NCBI RefSeq assembly: GCF_014879975.1
Contig: NZ_CP062501.1
Span: 1,860,001-1,924,000, forward strand
Length of the DNA stretch: 64,000 nt
From: Vibrio bathopelagicus
GTDB lineage: Bacteria > Pseudomonadota > Gammaproteobacteria > Enterobacterales > Vibrionaceae
Direction of reading: 5' to 3'
Shown: one piece after another, positions 47,631-56,423 of the stretch
Position numbering within the stretch: the first letter of the stretch is position 1
Layout of the letters: each line of letters begins with the position of its first letter
Notes under the pieces: generated by a model
Told to the model about the DNA's origin: nothing
What the model saw: the letters and a program-made list of their open reading frames with translations, nothing else
Database searches by the model: none
Program-made: the position numbers and the translations under genes

Positions 47631-48497
47631 TCAGGCTTTTTCGTTAAAATACTGAACACTATGATCAATGAACAACCGAGTTAAACGCGGAAGCTGCTTT
47701 CTGGAAGGGTAAAGCAAACTGATTTCGAATAAAGGCATAGGGAAGTCAGGTAAAACCTCGATTAACTCCCCTCTTTTAATCTCACATTCACATAAGAATG
47801 GCGGCAGTTCCGTAACGTACTGACCATTTAAAACACTATACTTAAGTTGAGAATAGTCATTACATACCTCTTTCGGCTCAATTTTTATTTTTTCATCTCC
47901 TAAGCTCCAGACAATACTTTCTCCCGGATAACCCCATGCAATACAAGATTTATGATAAAGCTCCGATGGCTTAGCGATTGGATCCATCTCAGGAGAAGAA
48001 ACCAGCTTATGACGATAAGAAGTTAAACGGCGAACTACATGCGATAAGTTGTTAATGCTCCCAACACGAAAGGCAACATCAATCCCATTTGAAATTAAAT
48101 CTAACTTTTCTGTCGTCACTACAGTATCAATTTCAATGTTTGGATAAGCCTCTTTGAAAGCTTGTAACAATGGCCACACAATATGAAAAGAGGGAGGAAT
48201 AGATATTTTAATCCGCCCTCTTATGGCTTGTTCATTGTCAGATAAAGTCTCAAGGCCGTTATTAATCTCATTGAATGCACGAACAAAAGAGTTATATAAG
48301 ATGTCGCCAGCTTCTGTTGATCTCTGTTTTCTCGTTGTCCTTTCCAATAAACGAATGCCTAGTTCTTCTTCCAACTCTGAGACTTTTCTACTTACTGTCG
48401 TGAGTGGAACATTGAGCTCTTTAGCTGCAGCTGTAAAAGAGCCCTTGTCCACAACCGCAACGAAAATTCGTGCTCCATTAAGACTTAGATCTTTCAT
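47631..48497 (-). CDS. LysR-family transcriptional regulator
   Basis: The protein has 288 residues. The N-terminal winged helix reads ARIFVAVVDKGSFTAAAKELNVPLTTVSRKVSELEEEL, and the effector domain follows. GGAA at seven bases before the ATG supports the start. It is divergent from a medium-chain oxidoreductase gene starting at 48617, with 119 bp between them. This is a common layout in which the LysR protein regulates the oxidoreductase. The effector is unknown. Confidence 0.9.
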   Translation of the reverse strand: MKDLSLNGARIFVAVVDKGSFTAAAKELNVPLTTVSRKVSELEEELGIRLLERTTRKQRSTEAGDILYNSFVRAFNEINNGLETLSDNEQAIRGRIKISIPPSFHIVWPLLQAFKEAYPNIEIDTVVTTEKLDLISNGIDVAFRVGSINNLSHVVRRLTSYRHKLVSSPEMDPIAKPSELYHKSCIAWGYPGESIVWSLGDEKIKIEPKEVCNDYSQLKYSVLNGQYVTELPPFLCECEIKRGELIEVLPDFPMPLFEISLLYPSRKQLPRLTRLFIDHSVQYFNEKA

Positions 48498-48616
48498 ACA
48501 ATAATTCCAAATATGGGATAGTCCATTGTAATTTTACCATATTGTTGTTCTTTTTGGTTTGCTTGATACTGCAGTTCTCAACACGAGATTTAACGAAAAA
48601 ACATAGGAATAAAATT

Positions 48617-49600
48617 ATGAAAGCTATTATCGCAGCACAAGCAGGTTCTCCAGAAGTTCTTACTCTGATTGATATTAATGAACCAGAAACACAAGAAAAT
48701 GAAGTCAAAATTAAAGTAAAAGCATTTGGCCTCAATAAAGCAGAAACTTATTACCGAGCAGGCCACTTTGGTCAACTAAACCCTGAATTGGCACTGGGTA
48801 TTGAAGCTGCTGGCGAAGTTATCTTCGACCCATCAGGTACGTATCAGAAAGGGGACAAGGTTGTTACAGCAATGGGCGGAATGATGTTTGCTCGCCACGG
48901 TGGTTATGCAGAAATCATTGCCGTAAACAAAACCAACGTGAAAAAAATTAATAGTGATATTGATTTTACCACTCTCGCTTCATTACCAGAGCTTTACTCA
49001 ACGGTATGGGGTGCATTGGACAAAACGCTAAACATTCAATCAGGTGAAACGTTATTAGTTAGAGGGGCAACGTCAGCAGTTGGCTTAGCAGCCATCACTT
49101 ATGCTAAAGCAAAAGGCTTAACCATCTTCGCAACAACACGCAGTGAAGATAAGGTTGAGTTCTTGAAGTCCATGGGGGCAGATAACGTTCTTATCGATGA
49201 TGGTCATGTAGGTGACAAAGTACGAGCTATTCTTCCTGAAGGTGTCGATAAAGCCCTGGAAGTTGTTGGTGCATCAACCGTTGTTGATACAATGAAAGCG
49301 ATTAGACCATGGGGTGAAGTCACTGTAGTCGGCCTTCTTGGCGGCGCACCTGTGATTGAGAACTTTGGTTTAATGTCAGACTTACCAAGCTCAGTAAAAC
49401 TAAGCTTTTTCCAAAGTGGAATGCTAGGTAACGAACTACCACTAGAAGAGTCACCGCTTGACTGGGTTGCGGACCAAATACTCGACGGAAAAATGCCATC
49501 GATTATTTCTCAGGTATTTAAATATGAAGATACCAAAAAGGCTCACTCGCTAATGGATGCCAACCAAGCTAACGGTAAACTCATTGTTGAAATGGATTAA
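48617..49600 (+). CDS. Medium-chain dehydrogenase/reductase (quinone oxidoreductase-like)
   Basis: The product has 327 residues from the ATG at 48617, which follows TAGGAATAAAATT. The frame is open upstream to 48542 but without a good start. A GroES-like N-terminus (NEVKIKVKAFGLNKAETYYRAGHFG) and a Rossmann domain (LLVRGATSAVGLAAITYAKAKG) define the quinone-oxidoreductase branch, which lacks catalytic zinc ligands. Such enzymes use NADPH to reduce quinones or unsaturated carbonyls. The specific substrate is unknown. It is divergent from a LysR regulator. Confidence 0.88.
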   Translation: MKAIIAAQAGSPEVLTLIDINEPETQENEVKIKVKAFGLNKAETYYRAGHFGQLNPELALGIEAAGEVIFDPSGTYQKGDKVVTAMGGMMFARHGGYAEIIAVNKTNVKKINSDIDFTTLASLPELYSTVWGALDKTLNIQSGETLLVRGATSAVGLAAITYAKAKGLTIFATTRSEDKVEFLKSMGADNVLIDDGHVGDKVRAILPEGVDKALEVVGASTVVDTMKAIRPWGEVTVVGLLGGAPVIENFGLMSDLPSSVKLSFFQSGMLGNELPLEESPLDWVADQILDGKMPSIISQVFKYEDTKKAHSLMDANQANGKLIVEMD

Positions 49601-49630
49601 TGCCTATCGATACCCATAATACCAACAACA

Positions 49631-49658
49631 TGGTCACTGCATATCGATGTAGTGACCA
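49631..49658. terminator. Hairpin between convergent genes
   Basis: TGGTCACT and AGTGACCA form an 8-bp perfect stem separated by 12 bases. There is only a weak T-rich tail, so terminator strength is doubtful, but it sits between the convergent oxidoreductase and hypothetical genes. Confidence 0.6.
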
Positions 49659-49669
49659 ATATTCTTACC

Positions 49670-50326
49670 TCACTTTACGCACTTATCCAGTTTAAGCTCT
49701 GCCGTTACTTTAGTAAGGCGCAGCGCTATTGCGAAACAGACTAAGTAAGGACTCACATACCAGAAGATACTTTCTAACGGTTGCTTCACCTGCGCTTCTC
49801 TGGTTCTTATGTATTGGTTTTTCTGCTTCTCATACTGACTCAGCATACCATCCACCCACACCGCATCACTTTCAACAAGCGATACACTAGGCGCAGGAAC
49901 CGTAAAATCCGATGCGTTGGGTAATAAGGTGAAATCAACATCTTTGAACGTCATTGCGGTGCTCAAATACCACAAACACGCTTCATGATGCTGAGCCTGG
50001 TTATCTAAAGATGGTTGACCTGTGCAGATATCACTTCTCAGCTTATCCAAAGAAAACTGCTGAACCGATTCTAGAATCACCACTGCTCTGGTTTGTTCTG
50101 TTTCAACCCAATCACCCGCCACTTTCGCACGAATCTCAGATACTGCACCGAGCATCCCGATCCCTGCCAATAATGGCCACAAATAGTCCATCAGTTTCCA
50201 TTTACGTCGGCTCAAGTTGAACCCACACCAAATGGGAAGGTGTAAAAGGAGCGTTAGCCCAAGCGATAGCAAAACGAAATTCAAGGAGCTAGAGAGCATG
50301 AGTTCGCTATCAAAAAAGTTCTTCAT
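49670..50326 (-). CDS. Hypothetical membrane protein
   Basis: The protein has 218 residues with three hydrophobic segments: about 14-38, about 47-64 (DYLWPLLAGIGMLGAV) and near the C-terminus (YVSPYLVCFAIAL). The middle region, about 65-175, is probably exposed to one side of the membrane and contains a SLDNQAQHHEACLWYLSTA stretch and two isolated cysteines. No family is recognised. There is no good ribosome site at the ATG at 50326, and a start at 50299 is possible. It is a lone gene. Confidence 0.6.
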   Translation of the reverse strand: MKNFFDSELMLSSSLNFVLLSLGLTLLLHLPIWCGFNLSRRKWKLMDYLWPLLAGIGMLGAVSEIRAKVAGDWVETEQTRAVVILESVQQFSLDKLRSDICTGQPSLDNQAQHHEACLWYLSTAMTFKDVDFTLLPNASDFTVPAPSVSLVESDAVWVDGMLSQYEKQKNQYIRTREAQVKQPLESIFWYVSPYLVCFAIALRLTKVTAELKLDKCVK

Positions 50327-50585
50327 AATGAGTTGCTTGCCATTAAAACAAGGAGTGATTTGATACTAAGAGCGATATTAGAAAAGAGTGTAAGGGGAAA
50401 GTAAAAACAGCACCAAGAATTGAAGTAAGCGAAGGGAATCGCTCTAAAATGAACACGTTGGATACGCCCCTCCTAACTCAGAAACAAATGACAGTCCCAA
50501 TTAAAGTCAATTTGGAACAGAAAATGCCTTGGGTAGAGATTCATATTAAGTATCTTATACAGGACTGCGCACGTAATGAATAATT

Positions 50586-51182
50586 TTAAACGTAAGTGCT
50601 TACTATCGACATGCAATGATTAACTGACTCTTCTTTCTCGCCGACAGGCGCAACATAGTGAATGGCAGCTTCGGCATGTGCTCGATCTGCGAGCTTACTG
50701 ATAACCCATGCTGCTAGGTATTTAGACGACAAACAGCCACCCGCTGTAGCAATGTTACCTTCCGCATAAAACGGCTGATCCAACACAGTCACACCCGATT
50801 CAATTACCCATGGTTTCGTTGTTAAATCAGTACAGGCTGGAACTTGATTCAGCAATCTCAATACCGACATTAACAAAGTCCCTGAACATTGACCGCCAAT
50901 CAATTGTGTTTGTGGATTGAGGTTCAATCTTGAGAGTAATTTAGCATCTTTGGCGATATCGCGGGTCAGCATGCCACTACCAAACAACACCGCATCAGCA
51001 GTATTGGCAAACTCCAGAGGTTGCTGAGATTGAATTGTGACTCCATTCATTGAAGTCACTGATTCTGTGGGGCTAGTAATCTGCACATTCCAGCCAAACT
51101 CTTTCATTCGATTCAAAATACCCGATGCGATGAAAGAATCTAGCTCGTTGAATCCATCAAATGTTAGTACGGCAATATCCAT
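50586..51182 (-). CDS. DJ-1/PfpI-family protein
   Basis: The protein has 198 residues with a class I glutamine-amidotransferase-like fold (IAVLTFDGFNELDSFIASGIL). The nucleophile is C99 in GGQCSGTLLM, followed by a glycine-rich GNIATAGGCLSS segment, as in DJ-1/PfpI proteins such as ThiJ-type members. Family activities include glyoxalase-III-like and amidase reactions, and regulators use the fold as well. The exact role is unknown. AAAGGA precedes the ATG. Confidence 0.83.
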   Translation of the reverse strand: MDIAVLTFDGFNELDSFIASGILNRMKEFGWNVQITSPTESVTSMNGVTIQSQQPLEFANTADAVLFGSGMLTRDIAKDAKLLSRLNLNPQTQLIGGQCSGTLLMSVLRLLNQVPACTDLTTKPWVIESGVTVLDQPFYAEGNIATAGGCLSSKYLAAWVISKLADRAHAEAAIHYVAPVGEKEESVNHCMSIVSTYV

Positions 51183-51406
51183 ATTTATCCTTTATCTCTG
51201 TCTTAATAAAACCAGTTTTAGCAACTATTTTCTACACGGTAGTTCAGCGCATACACAACCATATCGCACCATTATAGAGCGATTTTTTTTGGCTCAAACT
51301 CAGAAGTGTAGAAGGCAGCATGCATTGGTATATCGATGCATAATTTCCTTAACATGCAATGAATGGCTAAACTTTTACGGAATCATTTCAGTTGCTACCG
51401 TCAATG

Positions 51407-51874
51407 TTAAATTTCCACTTCACAAGTAGAGTACATCCCGCAACGAACCCGTTTCGTTTTACCTCTCGGCTTTTCCTTTTCTAAAGATTGATTTACTTGC
51501 TCTTCCACTTTATTAATTGTGAAGTCAGGGCATTTCTTCTCTATAGAAGCAAATTTAAGTGCATATGCCTCACCTTTGAGCCGGGTATACTCGGTAGCCT
51601 GAGAGCCATCACCTCCCTCAAGGAAAAAGAGAGTAGGCCAAAACAAAAGCATACCGAATGTCATCTGAAGTGCATCATTTTCTGCCAAGGTTTGAAGCTC
51701 TATTTCTAGCACATCCTGCCGTTGTATAACGTCAGAGTAACTACGGTCAACTTGTTCACAATTAAAATTTTCATATTGTAAGGGGCTTACATGCTGTGCT
51801 GCTAATTGCTGTGGCGGAGTCGCACATCCAGACAATAGCGATATAGTGAAAGTGGTAATAACTAATTTTTTCAT
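51407..51874 (-). CDS. Putative lipoprotein
   Basis: The protein has 155 residues with a lipoprotein signal and lipobox LLSGC at residues 14-18. A short hydrophobic stretch (MTFGMLLFWPTLFFLEGG) lies in the middle. It ends in a basic region and RCGMYSTCEVEI with two cysteines. No recognised domain. Its promoter lies in the stretch that carries the first structured-RNA copy, which terminates 58 bases before this start codon. Confidence 0.72.
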   Translation of the reverse strand: MKKLVITTFTISLLSGCATPPQQLAAQHVSPLQYENFNCEQVDRSYSDVIQRQDVLEIELQTLAENDALQMTFGMLLFWPTLFFLEGGDGSQATEYTRLKGEAYALKFASIEKKCPDFTINKVEEQVNQSLEKEKPRGKTKRVRCGMYSTCEVEI

Positions 51875-51931
51875 CGTAGCTTCTATAAGGTGGATGTGTT
51901 GTCTTCCGAGACCTGCGCTCTGAGTAAATGC

Positions 51932-52050
51932 ATAAAAAATCCCCGGCGATAGGAGCCGGGGGGAAGATGGGGAAAATGAGTCTGACGTATGCCTGCGACC
52001 AAACTCCCCCGAAACCTCATCTAAAGCTGATGTCCTAGTTGAGGGATTGG
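51932..52050 (-). ncRNA. Candidate structured RNA, copy A
   Basis: On the minus strand, three hairpins lie in a row. The first pairs CCTCA with TGAGG and CTAGG with TTTAG. The second pairs GAGTTTGG (complement of 51999-52006) with TCAGACTC (complement of 51978-51985). The third is a terminator, CCCCGGC and GCCGGGG at 51941-51961, followed by a T-run on the minus strand. Several pairs are G-U on the minus strand and would be mismatched C-A on the plus strand, so transcription is minus. The same three-hairpin design recurs at 53278-53400. The 5' end is not known. Confidence 0.6.
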
Positions 52051-52108
52051 CAAATGGTTGTTGAAATATCGTGTCTTACTCTGTTAAATATACAATCAGA
52101 GAGAGTCA

Positions 52109-52234
52109 TCATCGATCGTCAATGTTCTGCTTGATCATTCGATAAATCAGAAATGCAGCGACAATGCATAGAACACTCATCACGATGCTGCTAATACAAA
52201 GAAAAACGTAAATTGGTTCCACTTCTTCTCCCAT
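52109..52234 (-). CDS. 41-residue small membrane protein
   Basis: An ATG at 52234 has GGAGAG five bases upstream and opens a 41-codon frame ending in TGA at 52109. The start reads MGEEVEPIYVFLCIS, and residues 8-31 are one hydrophobic helix followed by a basic RMIKQNIDDR tail, a typical single-span small membrane protein. The frame was too short for ordinary ORF finding. It is 59 bp upstream of structured-RNA copy A on the same strand and may share its transcript. No family is recognised. Confidence 0.6.
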   Translation of the reverse strand: MGEEVEPIYVFLCISSIVMSVLCIVAAFLIYRMIKQNIDDR

Positions 52235-52303
52235 CACTCTCTCCAGAAATAAGCCTTGTTGACTCCAACACCTTCAATAACACACTAATATTTAATGATA
52301 CTT

Positions 52304-52322
52304 TAAAGGTCAACACCCTTTA
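52304..52322. promoter_or_regulatory. Inverted repeat 1 of a TetR operator set
   Basis: TAAAGG-N7-CCTTTA at 52304-52322. Arms are perfect and the 7-bp spacer equals that of the other two sites. Confidence 0.55.
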
Positions 52323-52393
52323 TTTGATCGTGGTTTTTGTTTTATCGCTAATTATTTATTAGCCAAAGCCAACGAACTGTTGTTACACCCTCC

Positions 52394-52418
52394 AAATAAA
52401 GGTCGTCGCCCTTTATTT
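52394..52418. promoter_or_regulatory. Inverted repeat 2 of a TetR operator set
   Basis: AAATAAAGG-N7-CCTTTATTT, a perfect 9-bp inverted repeat. It is the strongest of the three related sites. Confidence 0.65.
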
Positions 52419-52539
52419 TCAAAGTCTACGTTTAGTCAAACTTATCGTCAAGCTACTTCGTAACCAAAAGTCAGAATAGCCGCTCAACTCTATTGGAGTT
52501 GGATTCCTAAATTTGAATATAGAGTCACCCCTTTCAAAA

Positions 52540-52562
52540 AATAAAGGTTAACAACCCCTATT
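52540..52562. promoter_or_regulatory. Inverted repeat 3 of a TetR operator set
   Basis: AATAAAGG-N7-CCCCTATT has the same left arm and spacer as the two other copies, with two mismatches in the right arm. It lies about 180 bp before the TetR start. Confidence 0.5.
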
Positions 52563-52742
52563 CTATGTGCTAAATGTATAATTTCAATAGCATGATCTCG
52601 ATGAGGCATGTTTGAGCCCATTGATATTCAGTGACTTAACGAGCGATTGTATCGCAAGCTTTGTGCCTTTATTCTACGGCCTGTTACTGCTTATTATCGA
52701 TGGCACATAAAAACAACCATCATCCAACATTCGGAGGCAAGA

Positions 52743-53189
52743 GTGGGAAGAGCAAGCGCTGCACAAGCGATTATTACACGACAGAAAATTATCGATGCTG
52801 CATTTGATATTGCACTGCATGAAGGTTTCGACAAGGCAACCTTTGCTTATATCGCAAAAAAAGCTGGCGTGTCTAAATCAGGGATTAACGCCCACTTCGA
52901 CAGAAAAGCCGATATTGCCAAAGAACTCGAGCCTCTGTTTGCAAAGATTATCAATGAGCACTTAAGCTATGAATCAACCAGTGCCTTTTCAAAAACATGG
53001 CAAAAAGCCATTGATAACGAACCTAGCTTTGTAGCAGCAATTGTGGCATTTGGCCCGATTATGCCAACCGAGAAAGGCATCAAAGGGCTGCAAGCTAAGA
53101 TCCAAGGTGAAGAACAAGAAGTGCTCGACTGCATCTACCATTGTATCGGCTATGCAGTTTGTAATATTCAACCTCACCAATCAGCTTAA
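52743..53189 (+). CDS. Short TetR-family regulator
   Basis: I start the gene at the GTG at 52743, with GGAGG five bases upstream. A TTG at 52647 would add 32 poorly conserved residues. The 148-residue product has the TetR helix-turn-helix (ITRQKIIDAAFDIALHEGFDKATFAYIAKKAGVSKSGINAHF) followed by a short helical ligand domain. Most TetR proteins have about 190 residues, so the C-terminal domain is small or truncated. It could autoregulate through the three TAAAGG repeats upstream. The effector is unknown. Confidence 0.8.
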   Translation: MGRASAAQAIITRQKIIDAAFDIALHEGFDKATFAYIAKKAGVSKSGINAHFDRKADIAKELEPLFAKIINEHLSYESTSAFSKTWQKAIDNEPSFVAAIVAFGPIMPTEKGIKGLQAKIQGEEQEVLDCIYHCIGYAVCNIQPHQSA

Positions 53190-53277
53190 TTCACCTTCCC
53201 TCATTCTGCAGATTTAATCAATAAAGCACTCGGTTTCCACTTTCCTGCACCTGATTGCCCGTAAACAAAATTACCCC

Positions 53278-53400
53278 AAAAACAAAAAGCCCCGGTTATA
53301 GGAACCGGGGAAACAGGGTGGGAGGAGTTTGGTGCGTGCCCGTAAACCAAACTCTCCCCAAGCCTCACCTAAGACTCATGCTCTTAGGTAAAGGATTCGC
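53278..53400 (-). ncRNA. Candidate structured RNA, copy B
   Basis: On the minus strand directly after the puuD stop, ACCTAAGA and TCTTAGGT form hairpin one (53367-53389). GAGTTTGGT and ACCAAACTC, extended by GGGA and TCCC around one bulge, form hairpin two (53320-53358). CCCCGGTT and AACCGGGG form a terminator (53290-53310) followed by a T-rich run. Copy A has the same order and shares the minus-strand core TGAGG-x-TT-GGGG-GAGTTTGGT. It is either a 3'-UTR element of puuD or an independent RNA. I do not recognise it as a named RNA family. Confidence 0.62.
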
Positions 53401-53404
53401 ATCA

Positions 53405-54724
53405 TTATTGAAGCGTAGCGCCTTGCTCTACCCAAGTGCCGATGAGTGCGCGTTCTTCGTCGGTCATTTGAGTCATGTTGCCGAGCGGCATCACCTTGGT
53501 TGTTACGGTTTGAGCAACAATCCTTGGGACGTTGGCTTTGATCTCTTCTGGCGTATCAAACATTACACCCGCAGGCGCAGCAGCAAAAGCGGCGTGACTA
53601 GGGGTTGAAGAGTGACACACAGAACAGCGCTCTTGAATGACCTTGTTGATGGTTTCAAAGCTGACTCCTGCGCTAGCGGTTTGAGCTGCGTGGTCTGCTG
53701 GTAAAGCTGGAGCATCAGTTGTAGTTGAAGCAGTATCGATTGAAGCAGCCTCTTCTACCGTCGATTCAGTCGCGCTTACTTGCACTTCTTGAACGACTTG
53801 CGCCTGTACAACTGGGGTCATCTGTTTTTTCGCGTAAGGTGAAGTCACAAACGCAAGAGTGATCATACCCAATGCCGCGACTGGTACTGTCCATGCAAAT
53901 TTCTGACTACCGTGACGGGTGTTGAAATAGTGACGCACCAAGATACTGAAGATCGCTAGGCCAGCAAGAATCAGCCAGTTGTATTCCGAGCCATAAGTGC
54001 TTGGGAAGTGGTTACTGATCATGATGAACAACACTGGCAGTGTCATGTAGTTGTTGTGACGAGAACGCAGTAGACCTTTCGCTGGCAATGCCGGATCCGG
54101 TTCGCGCTTCTCTTCAATCGCTTTCACTAAATTACGTTGTGCAGGCATGATAACTCGGAATACGTTACCCACCATGATGGTACCAATGATTGCACCCACA
54201 TGAATGTAAGCACCACGGCCACTGAACACTTGAGTTAGGCCATATGTCGCAGCGACGAGCAGCACAAACAGCACAACGCCAAGCAACACTGGGGTTTTAC
54301 CTAATGGTGAGTCACACAGTAGGTCGTAGATAAACCAACCGGCAACGAATGAACCAATACCAATCGCAATTGCAGTGGTTGAATCAAGACCAGAGCCCGG
54401 TGCAATCAGGTAAATCTCAGCGTTAAGGTAGTAAACCACACCCAGTAGACACACACCGGTGATCCACGTGAAGTAAGCTTCCCATTTGAACCAGTGCAGG
54501 TGCTCCGGCATCTCTGGCGGTGCAAGTTTGTATTTTTCCAGGTGATAAATACCACCACCGTGAATTGCCCATAAGTCGCCAGAAAGGCCCGTTTTTGGGT
54601 TTACTCGGTTAAGGTTGTTCTCTAACCAAACAAAGTAAAATGATGCGCCTATCCACGCAACACCAACAATCATGTGAGCCCAGCGTATTGCTAAGTTCAA
54701 CCACTCTGTAATATGCGGATCCAT
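53405..54724 (-). CDS. puuD: Urate oxidase/hydroxylase PuuD with C-terminal cytochrome c domain
   Basis: PuuD oxidises urate to 5-hydroxyisourate. The start is the ATG at 54724 with AGGAG six bases upstream, giving 439 residues. The first 300 residues form eight or so membrane helices of the urate-oxidase N-terminal family (WAHMIVGVAWIGASFYF, GGGIYHLEKYKLAP, SNHFPSTYGSEYNW). A linker of about 50 residues rich in Ala, Thr, Val and Glu leads to a cytochrome c domain, with heme motif C367-SV-C370-H371 and likely axial M412 (KVMPLGN). The heme domain passes electrons to the respiratory chain. First in the order puuD-allA-alc-uraD-puuE, it is the last gene of the minus-strand operon. Confidence 0.92.
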   Translation of the reverse strand: MDPHITEWLNLAIRWAHMIVGVAWIGASFYFVWLENNLNRVNPKTGLSGDLWAIHGGGIYHLEKYKLAPPEMPEHLHWFKWEAYFTWITGVCLLGVVYYLNAEIYLIAPGSGLDSTTAIAIGIGSFVAGWFIYDLLCDSPLGKTPVLLGVVLFVLLVAATYGLTQVFSGRGAYIHVGAIIGTIMVGNVFRVIMPAQRNLVKAIEEKREPDPALPAKGLLRSRHNNYMTLPVLFIMISNHFPSTYGSEYNWLILAGLAIFSILVRHYFNTRHGSQKFAWTVPVAALGMITLAFVTSPYAKKQMTPVVQAQVVQEVQVSATESTVEEAASIDTASTTTDAPALPADHAAQTASAGVSFETINKVIQERCSVCHSSTPSHAAFAAAPAGVMFDTPEEIKANVPRIVAQTVTTKVMPLGNMTQMTDEERALIGTWVEQGATLQ

Positions 54725-54738
54725 AATAAACTCCTGTA

Positions 54739-55299
54739 TCACAACGCTTTAGCTAAACGTTGCTCTTCCTTATTGTCGTCCGTTGGCAGATCGTCCAAAT
54801 GCAATGCCACTAGGTCGTTGTCGAAATAAACTTCATCACAGTTGTGTCCTTCGCCGCCTCTATCGACGATCAAGAACTGGTCTTGATCGGTGAGGGCGAG
54901 AACTGGGTGGTGCCACACCCCTTTGTGATAGTTCACTCCTTGACGGCCGTTGCTCAAGAAAGCTCGGCTATTGGCTAATGTTGGATCATCGCCTTTTGGC
55001 GCAACAACAATTAAATAGGGTTGACCAAGTAATGGAATGAATGCCTGAGAGCCAAGTGGATGACGCTCTAACATTTTGATGGTCAGTGGGTAGCTCAACG
55101 GTGTGGCCTGGAAGATGCTGATGATGGCTTCTCCGCCTTGGTCTTGCACATCCGTTGTCGCTAACTGGTGGTAGCGACGTGTTGATCCACTGTTGATCAT
55201 GAAGAAATCACTATTATCGGACTCGATAACATCGCCAAACTCTGCAAAAGCCTGCTTGGTTAACGGTTCGATTGATAAACGACGTATTCCATTACTCAT
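54739..55299 (-). CDS. allA: Ureidoglycolate lyase
   Basis: The 186-residue cupin enzyme splits ureidoglycolate to glyoxylate and urea, the last step of the pathway in this cluster. The start at 55299 is the second ATG, with AAGGA seven bases upstream. Conserved segments are INSGSTRRYHQL, HPLGSQAFIPL and the metal-associated GVNYHKGVWHHPVL. The stop lies 14 bases before puuD, and alc is 14 bases upstream, so the genes are tightly linked. Confidence 0.92.
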   Translation of the reverse strand: MSNGIRRLSIEPLTKQAFAEFGDVIESDNSDFFMINSGSTRRYHQLATTDVQDQGGEAIISIFQATPLSYPLTIKMLERHPLGSQAFIPLLGQPYLIVVAPKGDDPTLANSRAFLSNGRQGVNYHKGVWHHPVLALTDQDQFLIVDRGGEGHNCDEVYFDNDLVALHLDDLPTDDNKEEQRLAKAL

Positions 55300-55313
55300 A
55301 CTCATTTCCTTAC

Positions 55314-56300
55314 CTATTTCGCTTTCGTACCAAATAGACGCAAACGGCTGATACCACCATCTGGGAATATGTTTGCACGTACGTGGGTAATCGCACCAAG
55401 GTCATTAACCTCAGAAATGAATTCGTGAATCTCGTGTGCTTGCAGCTTTTGAGCAGGCAACAGTTCACGCCAGAATAGGCTTTGTGTTGCAACTTGGTCG
55501 TCGGTACCGCCTTTCACGTAAGCCGCTTGAATCGAACAGCTGTCTGGGTAGTTACCTTTGAAGTGGGCAGTATCCACAACGATACGTTCAATGTTACCTG
55601 GATGGCCTAGTGCCACGATAACCCAGTCGTTACCCGGTGTACGACGACGTGCTGTTTCCCAACCGTCCCCCATGTTTTCACCGCGGCCTGGGCCTAAGAT
55701 ATTGGCTTTGTTGCCATAGTGCTCATCGCTACATGCGAGTGCTCGACCACCGTGTTCAACGGCTGCTAGGTCAACTTGTTGCTGAGAATCTATTGCGTCC
55801 CAATCCACGCTTGGTCGACCGTAAACACGTAGACGTGCAACACCGCCGTCTGGGTAGATGTTCAAACGTAGGTGAGTAAATACTAGGTCGCTTTCAATCT
55901 CTTCAAGATGATGGTGATCACCCTGTAGTGCCATTGAAGGCAGAATTTCTTGCCACTCTGTTGAGTCAGTTGGTTCACCTTGTGGTGAATAACACGCGTC
56001 AATTGAAGCCGAAGGTGGGAAGTTACCAGTGAAGAAAGAGGTATCAACATCAACGCCAGCAATGGTGCCAGCTAGACCAAGGCGAACGACACAGTGGTCA
56101 TAACCTTCGCCACGTTTACGTCTGCTTTCCCAACCGTCCATCCACTTGCCGTTATCGTCGTATAAGTCGTCTTTCCACTCTGGCGCTGCGTGGCTGAGTA
56201 GACGGCTTTTATCCGCGAAAAAATCGTCTGTTGCGAAGATAGCTTCTGCACCGAGTTTTTCGTCTGCAAGGTTTATGTATTGTTCAAATGTTTGGGTCAT
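55314..56300 (-). CDS. alc: Allantoicase
   Basis: The 328-residue enzyme hydrolyses allantoate to ureidoglycolate and urea. It has the two repeated jelly-roll domains of the family: the first contains [20 protein letters not shown] and the second [22 protein letters not shown], each followed by a D-T-x-F block and by a RLFG/RVYG-type strand (GVARLRVYG and GISRLRLFG). The gene is central in the minus-strand operon, and the ORF is intact. Confidence 0.94.
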   Translation of the reverse strand: MTQTFEQYINLADEKLGAEAIFATDDFFADKSRLLSHAAPEWKDDLYDDNGKWMDGWESRRKRGEGYDHCVVRLGLAGTIAGVDVDTSFFTGNFPPSASIDACYSPQGEPTDSTEWQEILPSMALQGDHHHLEEIESDLVFTHLRLNIYPDGGVARLRVYGRPSVDWDAIDSQQQVDLAAVEHGGRALACSDEHYGNKANILGPGRGENMGDGWETARRRTPGNDWVIVALGHPGNIERIVVDTAHFKGNYPDSCSIQAAYVKGGTDDQVATQSLFWRELLPAQKLQAHEIHEFISEVNDLGAITHVRANIFPDGGISRLRLFGTKAK

Positions 56301-56423
56301 GTCCGTGTAATCCTATCCAATTAATCAAGTAATAATAAAATGAGAACTTAGTGGCTTATTCGCTTATAAAGCGGGCTCTTAGCGCACCAAGACTGGGCTG
56401 AGATAGCTGTTAACTCCGTTAAC

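Larger units (their letters stand above)
52235..52742. other. Regulatory region upstream of a TetR gene
   Basis: This 508-bp stretch between the small membrane protein gene (minus) and the TetR gene (plus) contains three related inverted repeats, listed separately. No other gene with a ribosome site is visible. Confidence 0.55.

Noticed and set aside
53281..53310. GC-rich stem read on the plus strand as a terminator of the TetR gene
   Set aside because: The T-run lies on the minus side, and wobble pairs in the sister copy favour minus-strand transcription.
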